Assembly (NCBI GenBank): GCA_964585685.1
Contig: CAZPEP010000026.1
Coordinates: forward strand, 62,001-126,000
Length of the DNA stretch: 64,000 bases
Direction: 5' to 3'
From: JALHVH01 sp964585685
GTDB lineage: Bacteria > Acidobacteriota > Aminicenantia > Aminicenantales > Saccharicenantaceae
Shown here: piece after piece, positions 42,397 to 52,228 of the stretch
Layout: every line of letters starts with the position of its first letter
Numbering within the stretch: position 1 is the stretch's first letter
Made by a program: the position numbers and the translations under genes
Notes under the pieces: model-generated
What the model was told of the DNA's origin: nothing
Seen by the model: only the letters and a program-made list of their open reading frames with translations
Database searches by the model: none

Positions 42397-43383
42397 ATGC
42401 AGGGAGATTATCGTTCTCCGATTGACATCGGCTTAAAGTTGCCGAAGATACCGAAAAAAGCGGTCCAGGCCGCGATCGCCGTCCTCGCTGCCATCGTCCT
42501 TCTCTACGGGTCGATCTACCAGGTCAGCCCCGAGGAGATGGGCGTCATCCTGAGATTCGGCAAGTTCGTCCGAACGACCGATCCCGGGCTCCATCTCAAG
42601 CTGCCGCTTGGGATCGAGGCCCTGACCCGCGTCCCCGTCCAGCGCCAGCTCAAACTCGAGTTCGGCTTCCGGACGACGAAACCGGGCATCCAATCGGAAT
42701 ACATGAGCAACGCCGGGACCAAGGCCGAATCCGTCATGCTGACCGGGGACCTGAACGTCGTCGTCACCGAGTGGATCGTCCAGTACAAGATCAAGGACCC
42801 TTATAAGTTCCTTTTCAAGATGAGGGAGGCCACGACGACCTTCCGGGGCATGACCGAGGCCGTCGTCCGGCGTATTATCGGCGACAACTCGGTCGACGAG
42901 GTCATCACGGTGGGCCGGGCCCGGATCGCCAACGAGGCCAAGGACTCCCTCCAGCAACTCTGCGACGGTTACGAGATCGGCATCGACGTAAACCAGCTCA
43001 TCTTCCAGGACGTGAATCCGCCCGAACCCGTCAAACCGTCCTTCAACGACGTCAACGAGGCCCTTCAGGAAAAGGAGCGGAAGATCAATGAAGCGTGGTC
43101 CGAGTACAACCAGGAGATCCCCAAGGCGACGGGCGAAGCGGACCAGATGCTCCGAGCCGCCGAGGGGTATGCCACCGAACGGGTCAACAATGCGCTGGGC
43201 GATGCCAACAGGTTCACGAGCGTCTACCAGGAATACGTCAAAGCCCCGGCCGTGACACGAAAGCGGCTCTACCTCGAAACCCTGAACGAGGTTCTGCCAA
43301 AGATCAACAGGAAGATCATCATCGATCAGAGCCAGAAGGGGATCCTACCTCTTCTCAACCTCGGCGAGGAGGTGAAGAAGTGA
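42397..43383 (+). CDS. hflK: FtsH protease modulator HflK
   Basis: A 328-residue membrane-anchored SPFH/band 7 protein. One membrane segment (AAIAVLAAIVLLYGSIYQV, about 28-46) is followed by the SPFH domain (VSPEEMGVILRFGKFVRTTD, LTGDLNVVVTEWIVQYKIKD) and a long coiled coil (NEALQEKERKINEAWSEYNQ). With HflC it forms the large cage around FtsH that limits access to substrates. AAGGAGGT precedes the ATG. It overlaps hflC by four bases (GTGA). Confidence 0.93.
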   Translation: MQGDYRSPIDIGLKLPKIPKKAVQAAIAVLAAIVLLYGSIYQVSPEEMGVILRFGKFVRTTDPGLHLKLPLGIEALTRVPVQRQLKLEFGFRTTKPGIQSEYMSNAGTKAESVMLTGDLNVVVTEWIVQYKIKDPYKFLFKMREATTTFRGMTEAVVRRIIGDNSVDEVITVGRARIANEAKDSLQQLCDGYEIGIDVNQLIFQDVNPPEPVKPSFNDVNEALQEKERKINEAWSEYNQEIPKATGEADQMLRAAEGYATERVNNALGDANRFTSVYQEYVKAPAVTRKRLYLETLNEVLPKINRKIIIDQSQKGILPLLNLGEEVKK

Positions 43384-44324
43384 AGAAATCCACCCGGAAC
43401 GCCATCCTCATCGGTCTCGGGATCGTCCTTCTCCTCGTCCTAATGGATTCGGTCTATATTGTTTCCGAAACCAATCAGGTCATCATCACCCAGTTCGGGG
43501 AGCCCATCGGCGGAGCCGTGACGACGGCTGGGATGCATTTGAAGGTTCCCTTCGTCCAAAAGACGAACTATTTCGAAAAGCGCTGGCTCGAATGGAACGG
43601 GGACCCCAACCAGATCCCGACCAAGGATAAGAAGTATATCTGGGTGGATACCTATTGCCGCTGGCGGATCAGCGATCCGCTGGTCTTCTTCCAGAGGGTC
43701 CGCGACGAGCGGGGCGGGCAATCGCGCCTGGACGACGTTGTCGACGGGGAGACCCGGAATGTCATCGCCAACCACGACCTGATCGAGATCGTTCGGGCCT
43801 CCAATCGCAAGTTCGAATTGAGCGAGGAGGCCGCCCTGCTTGATCTCTCGGGGGTGATCGGCGATATCGAATTCGGCAGGGACAAGCTGTCCCGGATGAT
43901 CCTCAAGAACGCGTCCCGGATCACTTCCGAGTTCGGCGTCGAGCTCAAGGACGTCCAGATCATGAGGGTGAATTACGTGGATGAGGTCCAGAAAAAGGTC
44001 TTCGACCGGATGATTGCCGAAAGGCAGCGCATCGCCGCCAAGTACAGGTCCGAGGGGGACGGGAAGAGCGCGGAGATCCGGGGTCAGAAGGAGAAGGAGC
44101 TCAAGAGGATCCAATCCGAAGCCTACCGCCAGGCCCAGGAGATCAAGGGCAAGGGAGACGCCGAAGCGACGAAGATCTATGCCAAGGCGTACAATCTAGA
44201 CCCGGAGTTCTATCAGTTCACAAAGACCCTCGAGACCTACCGGAAGGCTCTCGAAAAGGAGACCTGGCTCCTGTTATCGACGGATTCGGAATTCCTGAAG
44301 TACCTGAAGAGCACCGGGAAATAG
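43380..44324 (+). CDS. hflC: FtsH protease modulator HflC
   Basis: A 314-residue partner of HflK. A membrane segment (NAILIGLGIVLLLVLMDSVYI) precedes the SPFH domain (IVSETNQVIITQFGEPIGGA, KKYIWVDTYCRWRISDPLVF) and the coiled coil with AERQRIAAKYRSEGDGKSAE. The GTG at 43380 is chosen because it overlaps the hflK stop and has GAGGAGG upstream; this gives the standard short N-terminus. No neighbouring ftsH is present. Confidence 0.93.
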   Translation: MKKSTRNAILIGLGIVLLLVLMDSVYIVSETNQVIITQFGEPIGGAVTTAGMHLKVPFVQKTNYFEKRWLEWNGDPNQIPTKDKKYIWVDTYCRWRISDPLVFFQRVRDERGGQSRLDDVVDGETRNVIANHDLIEIVRASNRKFELSEEAALLDLSGVIGDIEFGRDKLSRMILKNASRITSEFGVELKDVQIMRVNYVDEVQKKVFDRMIAERQRIAAKYRSEGDGKSAEIRGQKEKELKRIQSEAYRQAQEIKGKGDAEATKIYAKAYNLDPEFYQFTKTLETYRKALEKETWLLLSTDSEFLKYLKSTGK

Positions 44325-44343
44325 GGCGGCCGGGAACCGTCCG

Positions 44344-44474
44344 CTAGGGTTTCAGGTATTCGATCAGCTTGTTGCGGTTCGGGAAAAGCGCCGGGGCGTC
44401 GGCCGGTGGATGAGCTCGATCCTCTGGAACCTCGCGATCCCGGACCTGATGTCGTCGATCGAATAGCGGGCCAT
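44344..44474 (-). pseudogene. D-cysteine desulfhydrase / ACC deaminase-family scar
   Basis: A 131-base relic. From the ATG at 44474 the text MARYSIDDIRSGIARFQRIE then LIHRPTP matches the N-terminus of D-cysteine desulfhydrase-like PLP enzymes. It jumps, with a frame change, to PALFPNRNKLIEYLKP and TAG, which matches the family's C-terminal end (usually TGGxPALF...). About 270-290 residues, including the PLP lysine, are missing between these two ends. It stands alone between hflC and the efflux operon. No product is expected. Confidence 0.65.
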
Positions 44475-44504
44475 GTCTTCACATCCTGCTCACGTTATCA
44501 GACT

Positions 44505-44526
44505 CCCCCCTTTTTCAAAAGGGGGG
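44505..44526. repeat. REP-like GC palindrome, copy 2
   Basis: CCCCCCTTTT and AAAAGGGGGG form a 10-bp perfect stem with a two-base loop, then TTAAGGGG. It lies between the desulfhydrase scar and the end of the efflux operon, 11 bases past the adaptor stop, and may end that transcript. It resembles the palindrome at 40097. Confidence 0.5.
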
Positions 44527-44536
44527 TTAAGGGGAT

Positions 44537-45766
44537 TTAATCGATCGCGACCCTCGCATCATGTGCCAGCGTCAAGTGTCCTCCGACGATGACCGACTCC
44601 CTTTCCTTGGCCCCTTCCAGGACCTCGACATAGCGCTCATTCTCAAGCCCAGTCGTGACATACCTCCACTTGGCGAGCCCGTTCTCGACCACGAAGACGA
44701 GCTTCCTGCCGACCCGTACGAGGACGGCCTCCTGGGGCACGAGGAGTCGGCTCTCGTAGATCTCGGCGGTGACTTCGACCTCGGCGTGCATGCCCGGCTT
44801 GAGCTCCCCGGAGGCGTTGTCGACAGCGACGTAGACGGCGCAGGTCCTGTCGCCCGGATCCACCACGGGGCTCACCGCCCGGACGCGGCCCTTGAAGACC
44901 CTGCCGGGGTACGCGCTAAGTCGGACATCCGCCTCACGACCGGTCTTCATCCTCTCGATCTCGCTTTCCAAGCTCCTCGCCTCGACGCGGATGTCACGGA
45001 CGTCCACAACGGTCATGATATCCTGCCCGGGGGAGACGGTCTCTCCCACCGAGACCTTGATGCCCGTCAGGACTCCGGAGAACGGGGCCCGGACCTTCGT
45101 CCTTTCCAAGTCCAGGCGGGCGACGGCCACCTCGACTTCGGCCTGCGTCAGACCCCTGGACGCGGCCTGGACTTCGTCCTTTTTACGGCCGGCCTCTATG
45201 AGAAGGATCTCGTGAGCCTTCCGGATCTTGTCATATTCCTCCCGAATGATCCCTCCCGCGGCATACCGAGAAGCCGACTCTTCGAGCGCCGCGTCGGAAT
45301 CTCGGACCTTCTCTTCGAGCGCCGCATCGACCGGTTTCTCAACACCGCTGAAACTGTTTTCAACGAGCATCTCCGAGAGCCGCTTCAGCCTTTCTGCCCC
45401 GGCACCCTCCAGTCGCAGCGCATAGGTACGATCGTCGATGCGGGCCAGAACATCCCCGGCTTGGACGGTCCGCCCCTCTTCGGCCGCGACCTCCTTGAGG
45501 GTGCCCGATACCTCGGTCTTTATCACGGCCCTCTTCCTCGCAAAAACCTCTCCGGGCAACGTCAGCCGAATGACAAGGTCTCTGCGGACGACCGGGACGG
45601 CCTTGACCGGAAGCGGGGCATCTCCTCCGGTAGGCCGCGCAGGGACTTCCCCTTTTGCTTCCACTCTCGCCTTCGCCGGTCCCCGCATGAGGAGAAAGGA
45701 AATCCCGGCGGCGAGGATGATGACGATCGGGGAGAGAGCCAATATTTTTTTGGAGATGACCATCAT
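44537..45766 (-). CDS. RND efflux periplasmic adaptor (membrane fusion protein)
   Basis: A 409-residue adaptor that links an inner-membrane RND pump to an outer-membrane channel. An N-terminal membrane anchor (ILALSPIVIILAAGISFLLM) precedes a barrel-sandwich half (AVIKTEVSGTLKEVAAEEGR), a helical hairpin (about 125-235) and the second lipoyl half (VRAPFSGVLTGIKVSVGETV), then beta-barrel and membrane-proximal domains. Start at ATG 45766 in an ATGA overlap with the upstream pump gene, five bases after GGAGG. It is the only adaptor for two pump genes. Confidence 0.92.
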   Translation of the reverse strand: MMVISKKILALSPIVIILAAGISFLLMRGPAKARVEAKGEVPARPTGGDAPLPVKAVPVVRRDLVIRLTLPGEVFARKRAVIKTEVSGTLKEVAAEEGRTVQAGDVLARIDDRTYALRLEGAGAERLKRLSEMLVENSFSGVEKPVDAALEEKVRDSDAALEESASRYAAGGIIREEYDKIRKAHEILLIEAGRKKDEVQAASRGLTQAEVEVAVARLDLERTKVRAPFSGVLTGIKVSVGETVSPGQDIMTVVDVRDIRVEARSLESEIERMKTGREADVRLSAYPGRVFKGRVRAVSPVVDPGDRTCAVYVAVDNASGELKPGMHAEVEVTAEIYESRLLVPQEAVLVRVGRKLVFVVENGLAKWRYVTTGLENERYVEVLEGAKERESVIVGGHLTLAHDARVAID

Positions 45767-48700
45767 CTTTGCCTCCATAGCAATCGGATCTCTCGGGCCT
45801 TCCGGGCGAACCGAGGCCTCAGCCGCTCTGCAGCATGATAAAGAACTGGGATCACGACGAGGATGAGCGGCGTCGAACCGGTGAGCCCTCCGGCCGTACA
45901 CAAGGCAAGCGAGGACCAGATTTCGCCCTTCCCGGCGTCCGTGTACATGAGGAGCATGGGCATCATGCCGAGGACGGTCGTCCCCGTCGTCATGAGGATG
46001 GGCCGGACGCGTTCCCTCGTCCCCTCGACGACGGCCTCCGGGAGCCCACGCCCCTCCCGCCTCTTAAGATTAATATGGTCTACGATCAAGATGGCATTGT
46101 TGACCACGATCCCGGCCATGAGGAGGACGCCGATGTAGGCCGACGAATCGAACCGGGCGTCCGCAACGACGAAGGCCGCGAAGACGCCGACCAGCGCCAG
46201 GGGCAAAGACATCAAGACGATGAAGGGCTGAACGAGGGATTCGTAGAGGGCCGACAGGATCATGAAGATGACGACGACCGCGACGCCGGCCGCTAAGGCG
46301 ATCTGCCCCTTTTCCTTCCCCGTCATCCGCCAGTCCTCCCCGAGCGTCGCGGAAAATCCGGGTGGTAGGTTCAATCCGGTGAAGAGCGCTTTCCTGTATT
46401 TGTCCGCCGCCTTGGACGGTCCGCGGAATTCCCACAGGACGGTCCGCTGGAATTTCCGGTCCTCCCGGTCGATCGAGCCGGCCACGAGCCTCTCCTCGGA
46501 AGTCAGGACGTCCCCGAGACGCACGGACTGCCCGCTCGCCGTCCGGAAGAGCGATCCCTGGAGGCGCCGGAGGTCCGTCCTCTCGGAGCCAGGCACGGTC
46601 AGGACGATATCTGTTTCCCGGCCTCCGAGCACGGCCTTGAGCGGGACAGCAAATCGTCCGGCGATCAGGGACCGGATATGGAATCGGAGTTGAGCCGGAT
46701 CGACGTCGTACCTCCGAAGCGCTTCCCTTTCCGGCCTGAGGACGATCTCGATGGTGTCCATACTTTGCCAGCCATCACGGCCCGAAACGGTGCGGACGTC
46801 CCGGATGCGCGGGTTCCGGCGGAGCGTCTGTTCCGTTTCGTCGGTGATCGTCCGGAGTTTTTTCAGATCATAGCCGAGGAATTTAATCTGCGAGTCGTAA
46901 AACGTCCCCGGCTCCATGCTCGAAGTGTAATCCTGCGGGTCGAACCCGAAGACGCCGACCGTCACTCCGGCGAACCGGGTGGACAAGCGGATGAGTTCTT
47001 CTTTCAAGGCATAGGGCTGGAAGGACCTTTCGATTTCTGACGGGAAGCTGATGGTGAGGAATGCGTTTCCGGGCGAGACCCGGGCGGTCATTTCCTTCTC
47101 GTATCCGGTCTCCATGCCCTTGTCCTCGAACTTCCGGATGACGGCGTCCGTCGTCTCCATATCGGTCCCGTCCGGCAAGGAGAGGTTCACAATGAGCCTC
47201 CCCTTCGAATACCAGCGGAAGAACTCGCCCACGGCCACTTCCAGCCGGAACCATTTGTAACTGCCGAAAAGGAGCGTGGTCGCGACGAGCACCGTTCCTA
47301 AGGGATGCTTGATGAAGAACCTCAGGGCCGCCGGAAAGAGCTCCCTTCGCCCGTCCTCCGGCCTTCTCTTTTTCGCGGGCTTAAGGAGCCGCGGGCTGAG
47401 CGCCGGGATAAGGGAGAACGACACCGCGAGCGATACCGCAAGGGCTGAGGACATGACGAGGGCGAGGGGAAGGTAATAGACGCGCAAACGGCCTTGGAAG
47501 AACGGGAAGCATAAGAAGACTCCGACGATCGTCAGTGTGGATGCGAGGACCGGAAGGAACACCTCGCGCGCTCCCTGGAGGGCCGCCCGCTTGGGAGGCA
47601 GGCCGTGCTCCCGGAGCCGCAGGATGTTCTCGAAGACCACGATGGAATTGTCGACGAACATCCCTAACCCGAGGGCCAGGGCCCCCAAGGTCAGCATATT
47701 GAGCGGGAGGCTGAGGATGTAGAGGAGATTGAACGTGATGACGACCGAGAAGGCGACGGACGACAGGATCAAGAGAGACGGGAGGAGTCTCCGCAAGGCC
47801 AGGAATATCATCAGGAAGATGAGGGTGATAATGACGGCGGCCAAAAGTCCGAGATGCCGAAGATTCCTTTCGATCTCGGCGCTTTCGTCGTCCACGATCC
47901 TGAAGACAAGGTTCGGCGATAGGCCTCTCCGGAGGACTGCAAGCCTCCGGCGGATCTCCCGGGCGACCCTGAGCGTGTTGGCCCCGATCTCCTTGGTCAC
48001 CGTCAGCATGACCGTGGGCTGGCCGTCGATCCGGATGACGGAACGGACCTCCCTGGAGGACTGGAGGACGTTGGCGACGTCGGACAGCCTGACGGGCACG
48101 CCCCCGGCGCGGCCGACGAGGACCCGGCCAAGGTCGGGCAAGGATCCGACCGTCCTCGCAACCTTGAAGATATGCTCCCGGCCGCTTCGCTGGACGCGTC
48201 CGGCCGGACGGGCGGCAAGGGCCCTCGCAAGGGCCGTGTCCACGTCGAAAGGCCGGAGGCCGAGAGCTTCCATCCGCCTCTCGTCGAGGACGACGCGGAC
48301 CTCCGGGTCCGATCCCCCGGCCACCTCGACCGAGGAGACGCCCCTAACCGATCCCAGGCCAAATTCTAGCCTTTCCTTAAGGAGCCCCCTCAACTCCGGA
48401 AGAGAATAAGGTCCCGAGACTGTCATGCTAAGGAATGGCCTGACCCGGAAATCCTCTGGGACGTAAGGCCGGACGATCGGCCGCACCCCGTACGGGAGCC
48501 TGTCCCGCGCCCGGGCGATCGCCTCGCGGAGCGACAGGTCGATGACCTCCATCCTGGCCCGGGGGTCGATCTCAAGGGTGATTGAGGTGGCGCCAGCCCG
48601 CGACTCCGAAGATATGCGGCGCACTCCCTTGACCGAGGCGGCGACCCCCTCGAGCGGGGCCGCGACGCAGGACTGTACGACCTCGGGCGAGACGCCGGGC

Positions 48701-48843
48701 CAGAGGGCTTCGATGTCGATGCGGGGATAATCCCCGCCGGGGGCAAGTTCGACGGGCGTATTCACGAAGGAGAAGACGCCGAGCGCCAGAAGCGCGAGAT
48801 AGACCATGGCCACGGCGACGGGGCGCTTGATGAGGAATCTCAA
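45763..48843 (-). CDS. RND-family efflux transporter, second pump gene
   Basis: A 1026-residue inner-membrane pump, AcrB/HAE1 size, with twelve membrane segments and two large periplasmic loops. The first segment (MRFLIKRPVAVAMVYLALLA), the loop WPGVSPEVVQSCVAAPLEGV, segment four GALALGLGMFVDNSIVVFEN with the proton-relay Asp and the C-terminal repeat VVNNAILIVDHINLKRREG are clear. It overlaps the first pump gene upstream and the adaptor gene downstream by four bases each. Whether the two pumps form mixed trimers, as MdtB and MdtC do, is inference. Confidence 0.93.
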   Translation of the reverse strand: MRFLIKRPVAVAMVYLALLALGVFSFVNTPVELAPGGDYPRIDIEALWPGVSPEVVQSCVAAPLEGVAASVKGVRRISSESRAGATSITLEIDPRARMEVIDLSLREAIARARDRLPYGVRPIVRPYVPEDFRVRPFLSMTVSGPYSLPELRGLLKERLEFGLGSVRGVSSVEVAGGSDPEVRVVLDERRMEALGLRPFDVDTALARALAARPAGRVQRSGREHIFKVARTVGSLPDLGRVLVGRAGGVPVRLSDVANVLQSSREVRSVIRIDGQPTVMLTVTKEIGANTLRVAREIRRRLAVLRRGLSPNLVFRIVDDESAEIERNLRHLGLLAAVIITLIFLMIFLALRRLLPSLLILSSVAFSVVITFNLLYILSLPLNMLTLGALALGLGMFVDNSIVVFENILRLREHGLPPKRAALQGAREVFLPVLASTLTIVGVFLCFPFFQGRLRVYYLPLALVMSSALAVSLAVSFSLIPALSPRLLKPAKKRRPEDGRRELFPAALRFFIKHPLGTVLVATTLLFGSYKWFRLEVAVGEFFRWYSKGRLIVNLSLPDGTDMETTDAVIRKFEDKGMETGYEKEMTARVSPGNAFLTISFPSEIERSFQPYALKEELIRLSTRFAGVTVGVFGFDPQDYTSSMEPGTFYDSQIKFLGYDLKKLRTITDETEQTLRRNPRIRDVRTVSGRDGWQSMDTIEIVLRPEREALRRYDVDPAQLRFHIRSLIAGRFAVPLKAVLGGRETDIVLTVPGSERTDLRRLQGSLFRTASGQSVRLGDVLTSEERLVAGSIDREDRKFQRTVLWEFRGPSKAADKYRKALFTGLNLPPGFSATLGEDWRMTGKEKGQIALAAGVAVVVIFMILSALYESLVQPFIVLMSLPLALVGVFAAFVVADARFDSSAYIGVLLMAGIVVNNAILIVDHINLKRREGRGLPEAVVEGTRERVRPILMTTGTTVLGMMPMLLMYTDAGKGEIWSSLALCTAGGLTGSTPLILVVIPVLYHAAERLRPRFARKAREIRLLWRQR

Positions 48844-51800
48844 ACCGTCTTCCTCCGGATCTCTTTTCGGGCCTCGATGATCTCGTAGATCATGGGGATG
48901 AGGACCAGGGTCAGGAGCGTCGCAAAGGCCAGCCCTCCGAAGACGACGATCCCCAGGGGTTTGAGCAGCTCGACTCCGCTTCCGATGCCCAGAGACAACG
49001 GGACAAGGGCGACGAGCGTCGTCGCGGTGGACATCAGGATGGGCCGCAGGCGGACGCGGCTTCCCTCGACGATGGCTTCCCGGAGGCCCATCCCCTGCTT
49101 CCGGAGCTGGTTGGTATAGTCGATCTTGACGATGGCGTTGTCCACGACGATGCCCAGGAGGACGACGATGCCGATGACCGAGATGACGTTCCAGGTCGTC
49201 CCCGTGCAGAGCATGGCCAAGACGGAACCGCAGAGCCCCATCGGGACGGTCACGAGGACAATGAGCGGGTGGAGAAGGGATTCGAACTGGGCCGCCATGA
49301 TCATGTAGTTGAGGAGGATGGCCAGGAGAAGGGCCGCGAGGAGGCTTCGGAATGATCTCGCCATCTCCTCACGCTCGCCGCCGAAAACGATCCGATATCC
49401 AGGCGGCAGAGGCGTCGCCGCGATCGCTTCCCGGATGCGAGGAGCGACCTGGCTCGGCTTGGTGCCCCGGAGACCGGCGGTCACGAGGACTTCCCTCTGC
49501 TGGTCCCCACGGCGGATCTCTCTCGGCCCGCGGGCGATTTCCCATGTCACGAGCTCCCGCAGAGGGACCGGGGCACTCCCGCAGGGCACGACCCCGTCGA
49601 GAAGGCTCTCGAGGTTCGTTCGGTTCCCCTCGCCCAGCCGGACTCGGATGTCATAGGACCTATCGAACTCCCTGAACCTCGTCGCGACCCTGCCTCGAAC
49701 GGAGTCGACGATACGATCGCCTAGGACGACGGGATCGAGGCCCGGGTATTTCGTCAGAGTCTCGTTCCTGATCCTAATGACGAACTCAGGCTTGCCTTCC
49801 CCGATGTCGGCGTTGACCCCGGCGATGCCGGGGACCGCTTTCAGGCGCGACGCCAGGCCCGTTGCGATCTCCCCGATCCTGTCGAGATCTTCGCCACGGA
49901 CCTTAAGGCCGACGTCGGTGCCCGACAGAGCCAGCGATCGAACTATGTCCGATCGCTCCCGGGTGATCAAGAAGGCGACCCCGGCAGAGGTCGGGAACGT
50001 TTGTTCGAATTCATCGATCAGCCGTCCGCACGCCGCGGGGCTCGAAGCCTCGACCATGATGCGCGCGTAATTGAGGGATACGTCGGGATCGAAGGCTTCC
50101 GTGCCGCCGACCAGCCCCGTCTGGGAGTAGGTCAGGCGGGTCTCGAGGCGGGCGGCCAGCCATCTTTCAAGAGAGGCCACCACCCCCGCCGTTTCGTCGA
50201 AAGAATAGGTGACGGGCGTCCAAAGGCGGACTTCGAAGGAGCTCGTGTCGAGCCTTGGCATCAGCTCCCGTCTAATTCGCGTCCCCGCGAACGTCATCAG
50301 GCCGCAGAACACTAGAAATAGAACCAGGACCGGCCCCTTGTGCTCCAAGCAGCGGACGAGAGAACGGTGGTAAAAAGCGACGAATCGCTCATACCCGCGG
50401 TTGAACGACCGGGCAACAGCCCTCAGCACCGGCAGAAACGGAAGGCTGATGATTCTCAGAGCGAACACCGTTAGTTGGATAACAAAGCCTGCGGTGAAGC
50501 CGAGGACGGTGCCGAAGCCATTGTACACCGTCCAGGACAGCCGTCGAAAATGCGCTACGCAAGGGCCGGCCCCTGCGGTCGGCTCAGGCCCATGAATAGG
50601 TGCTGTCCCGGCTCCGCCTCCCCTGCCGTCGTTCGAGGACCCGCGCGAGGCGAGCATCGGCAGAAGGGTCAGCGAGACGAGAAGCGACGACATGAGAGAG
50701 AACGTCACGGTCAGGGCGGCGTCCCTGAAGAGCCGCCCGGCGACGCCGTGGACATAAATGACGGGAAGAAAAGCGACGATCGTGGTCAGGGCGGTGGCCG
50801 TGACGGCCATCCCGACTTCGCGGGCGCCGACCTCGGCCGCCTCGGCCGGGCCTTTGCCAAGGCTCCTATGGCGGAAGATGTTCTCCGAGACGACGACGGC
50901 GCAGTCATCGAGCATGCCCACCCCCAGAGCCAGCCCGCCGAGCGACATGATATTCAGGGTGATGCCGCCGAAATAGAGCAGGTTGAACGTGGCGACGATG
51001 GAGACAGGGAAGACGACGCCGATGATGATGGGGGTCCGGAGCTCCTGCAGGAATAAAAGCAGGACCAGGAAGGCCAGGATGCCGCCTTCGACGATCTCGT
51101 CCATCGTCGCCGCGACAGCCTCCTCGATGAATCTCCCTTGTTCCGAGACCAGGCGGATCGCAATCGCGGGGTTCTCCTTTCGGATGTCCTCCAGGACCAC
51201 GTTCGCAGCCCGGGTAACCCTGACCGTATTAGCCCCAGAGGCCTTACGGACGAGGATGCCGACACTATCCATGCCGTTGAGCCGGGCCAAGCCTTGCGGC
51301 ACCTTGACCGAGTCCACGATCTTGGCCACATCCTTCAGGCTGACGATGCCCCTTTTCCCGGTCGTCTTAAGGCTCGCCTCCCCGATCTCTGCCACGTCAG
51401 CGAATTCGCCGGCGACACGAAGAGCGTATTGGAACCGGCCCTTGCGAATGGTCCCGCCCTGGAGGTCGCGGTTGAGGACATCAAGTCGCCGGGAGATCTC
51501 GTCCAAACTCAGCTCGTAGAGGGAAACGAGGGCTGGGTCCAGCTCGACCCGGATCTCCCGTTCGGCCCCGCCGGCGATGTCGGCGGAGCCGATGCCGTCG
51601 ATCTGTTCCAGGCGCGGCTTGATGACCTCCTCGCAGAATTCCCTGAGCTCGAGGAGGCTCCTCCCCCCGGTTACAGCCGCGATCATGATGGGCCTCGATC
51701 CGGGATCGAGGCGGATGATGACCGGGTTCTCCGCGTCCAGGGGAAGCCCTTCCCGGGCGTTGTCGAGCTTCTCCCGGGCATGGAGCAGGGCGAAATCCAT

Positions 51801-52100
51801 GTCTGTGCCCCAGGCGAATTCGAGCGTCATGAAGGAAACTCCCTCCTTGGAAACGGAATCGACCCCCCGCAAGCCGGGAATGCGGCTTACAGCCGCTTCG
51901 AGGGGTGTGGTGACCAGCGTTTCCATCTCCTCGGGAGCGACGCCCGGGAACCGGGTGACGACTGAGAGTCGGGGGTACCCGATGTCCGGCAGGAAGTCCA
52001 CGCTGAGCCGGCGTAAGGATACGAAGCCTAAAAGGACGACGGCCAGAAAGGCCATGGCCGTCGTCACCGGTCGTTCGATTGCTATGTGGGCGATCCTCAT
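48840..52100 (-). CDS. RND-family efflux transporter, first pump gene
   Basis: A 1086-residue RND pump. It starts MRIAHIAIERPVTTAMAFLA, has the periplasmic opening FPGVAPEEMETLVTTPLEAA, the segment-four proton relay GGLALGVGMLDDCAVVVSEN with two adjacent Asp, and the matching C-terminal repeat GIVVDNAIVKIDYTNQLRKQ. An insertion of ~100 residues after segment six (SSNDGRGGGAGTAPIHGPEP and a hydrophobic stretch) makes it longer than its partner. I chose ATG 52100 because it gives the family N-terminus; the ribosome site is weak and longer frames extend upstream. Confidence 0.9.
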   Translation of the reverse strand: MRIAHIAIERPVTTAMAFLAVVLLGFVSLRRLSVDFLPDIGYPRLSVVTRFPGVAPEEMETLVTTPLEAAVSRIPGLRGVDSVSKEGVSFMTLEFAWGTDMDFALLHAREKLDNAREGLPLDAENPVIIRLDPGSRPIMIAAVTGGRSLLELREFCEEVIKPRLEQIDGIGSADIAGGAEREIRVELDPALVSLYELSLDEISRRLDVLNRDLQGGTIRKGRFQYALRVAGEFADVAEIGEASLKTTGKRGIVSLKDVAKIVDSVKVPQGLARLNGMDSVGILVRKASGANTVRVTRAANVVLEDIRKENPAIAIRLVSEQGRFIEEAVAATMDEIVEGGILAFLVLLLFLQELRTPIIIGVVFPVSIVATFNLLYFGGITLNIMSLGGLALGVGMLDDCAVVVSENIFRHRSLGKGPAEAAEVGAREVGMAVTATALTTIVAFLPVIYVHGVAGRLFRDAALTVTFSLMSSLLVSLTLLPMLASRGSSNDGRGGGAGTAPIHGPEPTAGAGPCVAHFRRLSWTVYNGFGTVLGFTAGFVIQLTVFALRIISLPFLPVLRAVARSFNRGYERFVAFYHRSLVRCLEHKGPVLVLFLVFCGLMTFAGTRIRRELMPRLDTSSFEVRLWTPVTYSFDETAGVVASLERWLAARLETRLTYSQTGLVGGTEAFDPDVSLNYARIMVEASSPAACGRLIDEFEQTFPTSAGVAFLITRERSDIVRSLALSGTDVGLKVRGEDLDRIGEIATGLASRLKAVPGIAGVNADIGEGKPEFVIRIRNETLTKYPGLDPVVLGDRIVDSVRGRVATRFREFDRSYDIRVRLGEGNRTNLESLLDGVVPCGSAPVPLRELVTWEIARGPREIRRGDQQREVLVTAGLRGTKPSQVAPRIREAIAATPLPPGYRIVFGGEREEMARSFRSLLAALLLAILLNYMIMAAQFESLLHPLIVLVTVPMGLCGSVLAMLCTGTTWNVISVIGIVVLLGIVVDNAIVKIDYTNQLRKQGMGLREAIVEGSRVRLRPILMSTATTLVALVPLSLGIGSGVELLKPLGIVVFGGLAFATLLTLVLIPMIYEIIEARKEIRRKTV

Positions 52101-52228
52101 GGGCTGAACTCTGGAAACACTCCCGATGACGGGACGCTTTATTGACGGCATCCGAACACAAAAAGTATCACCTGAGCTGCCGCGAGCCGGATTATGATAT
52201 GATAAATTTGGAAAAGAATGAGAAGTCG

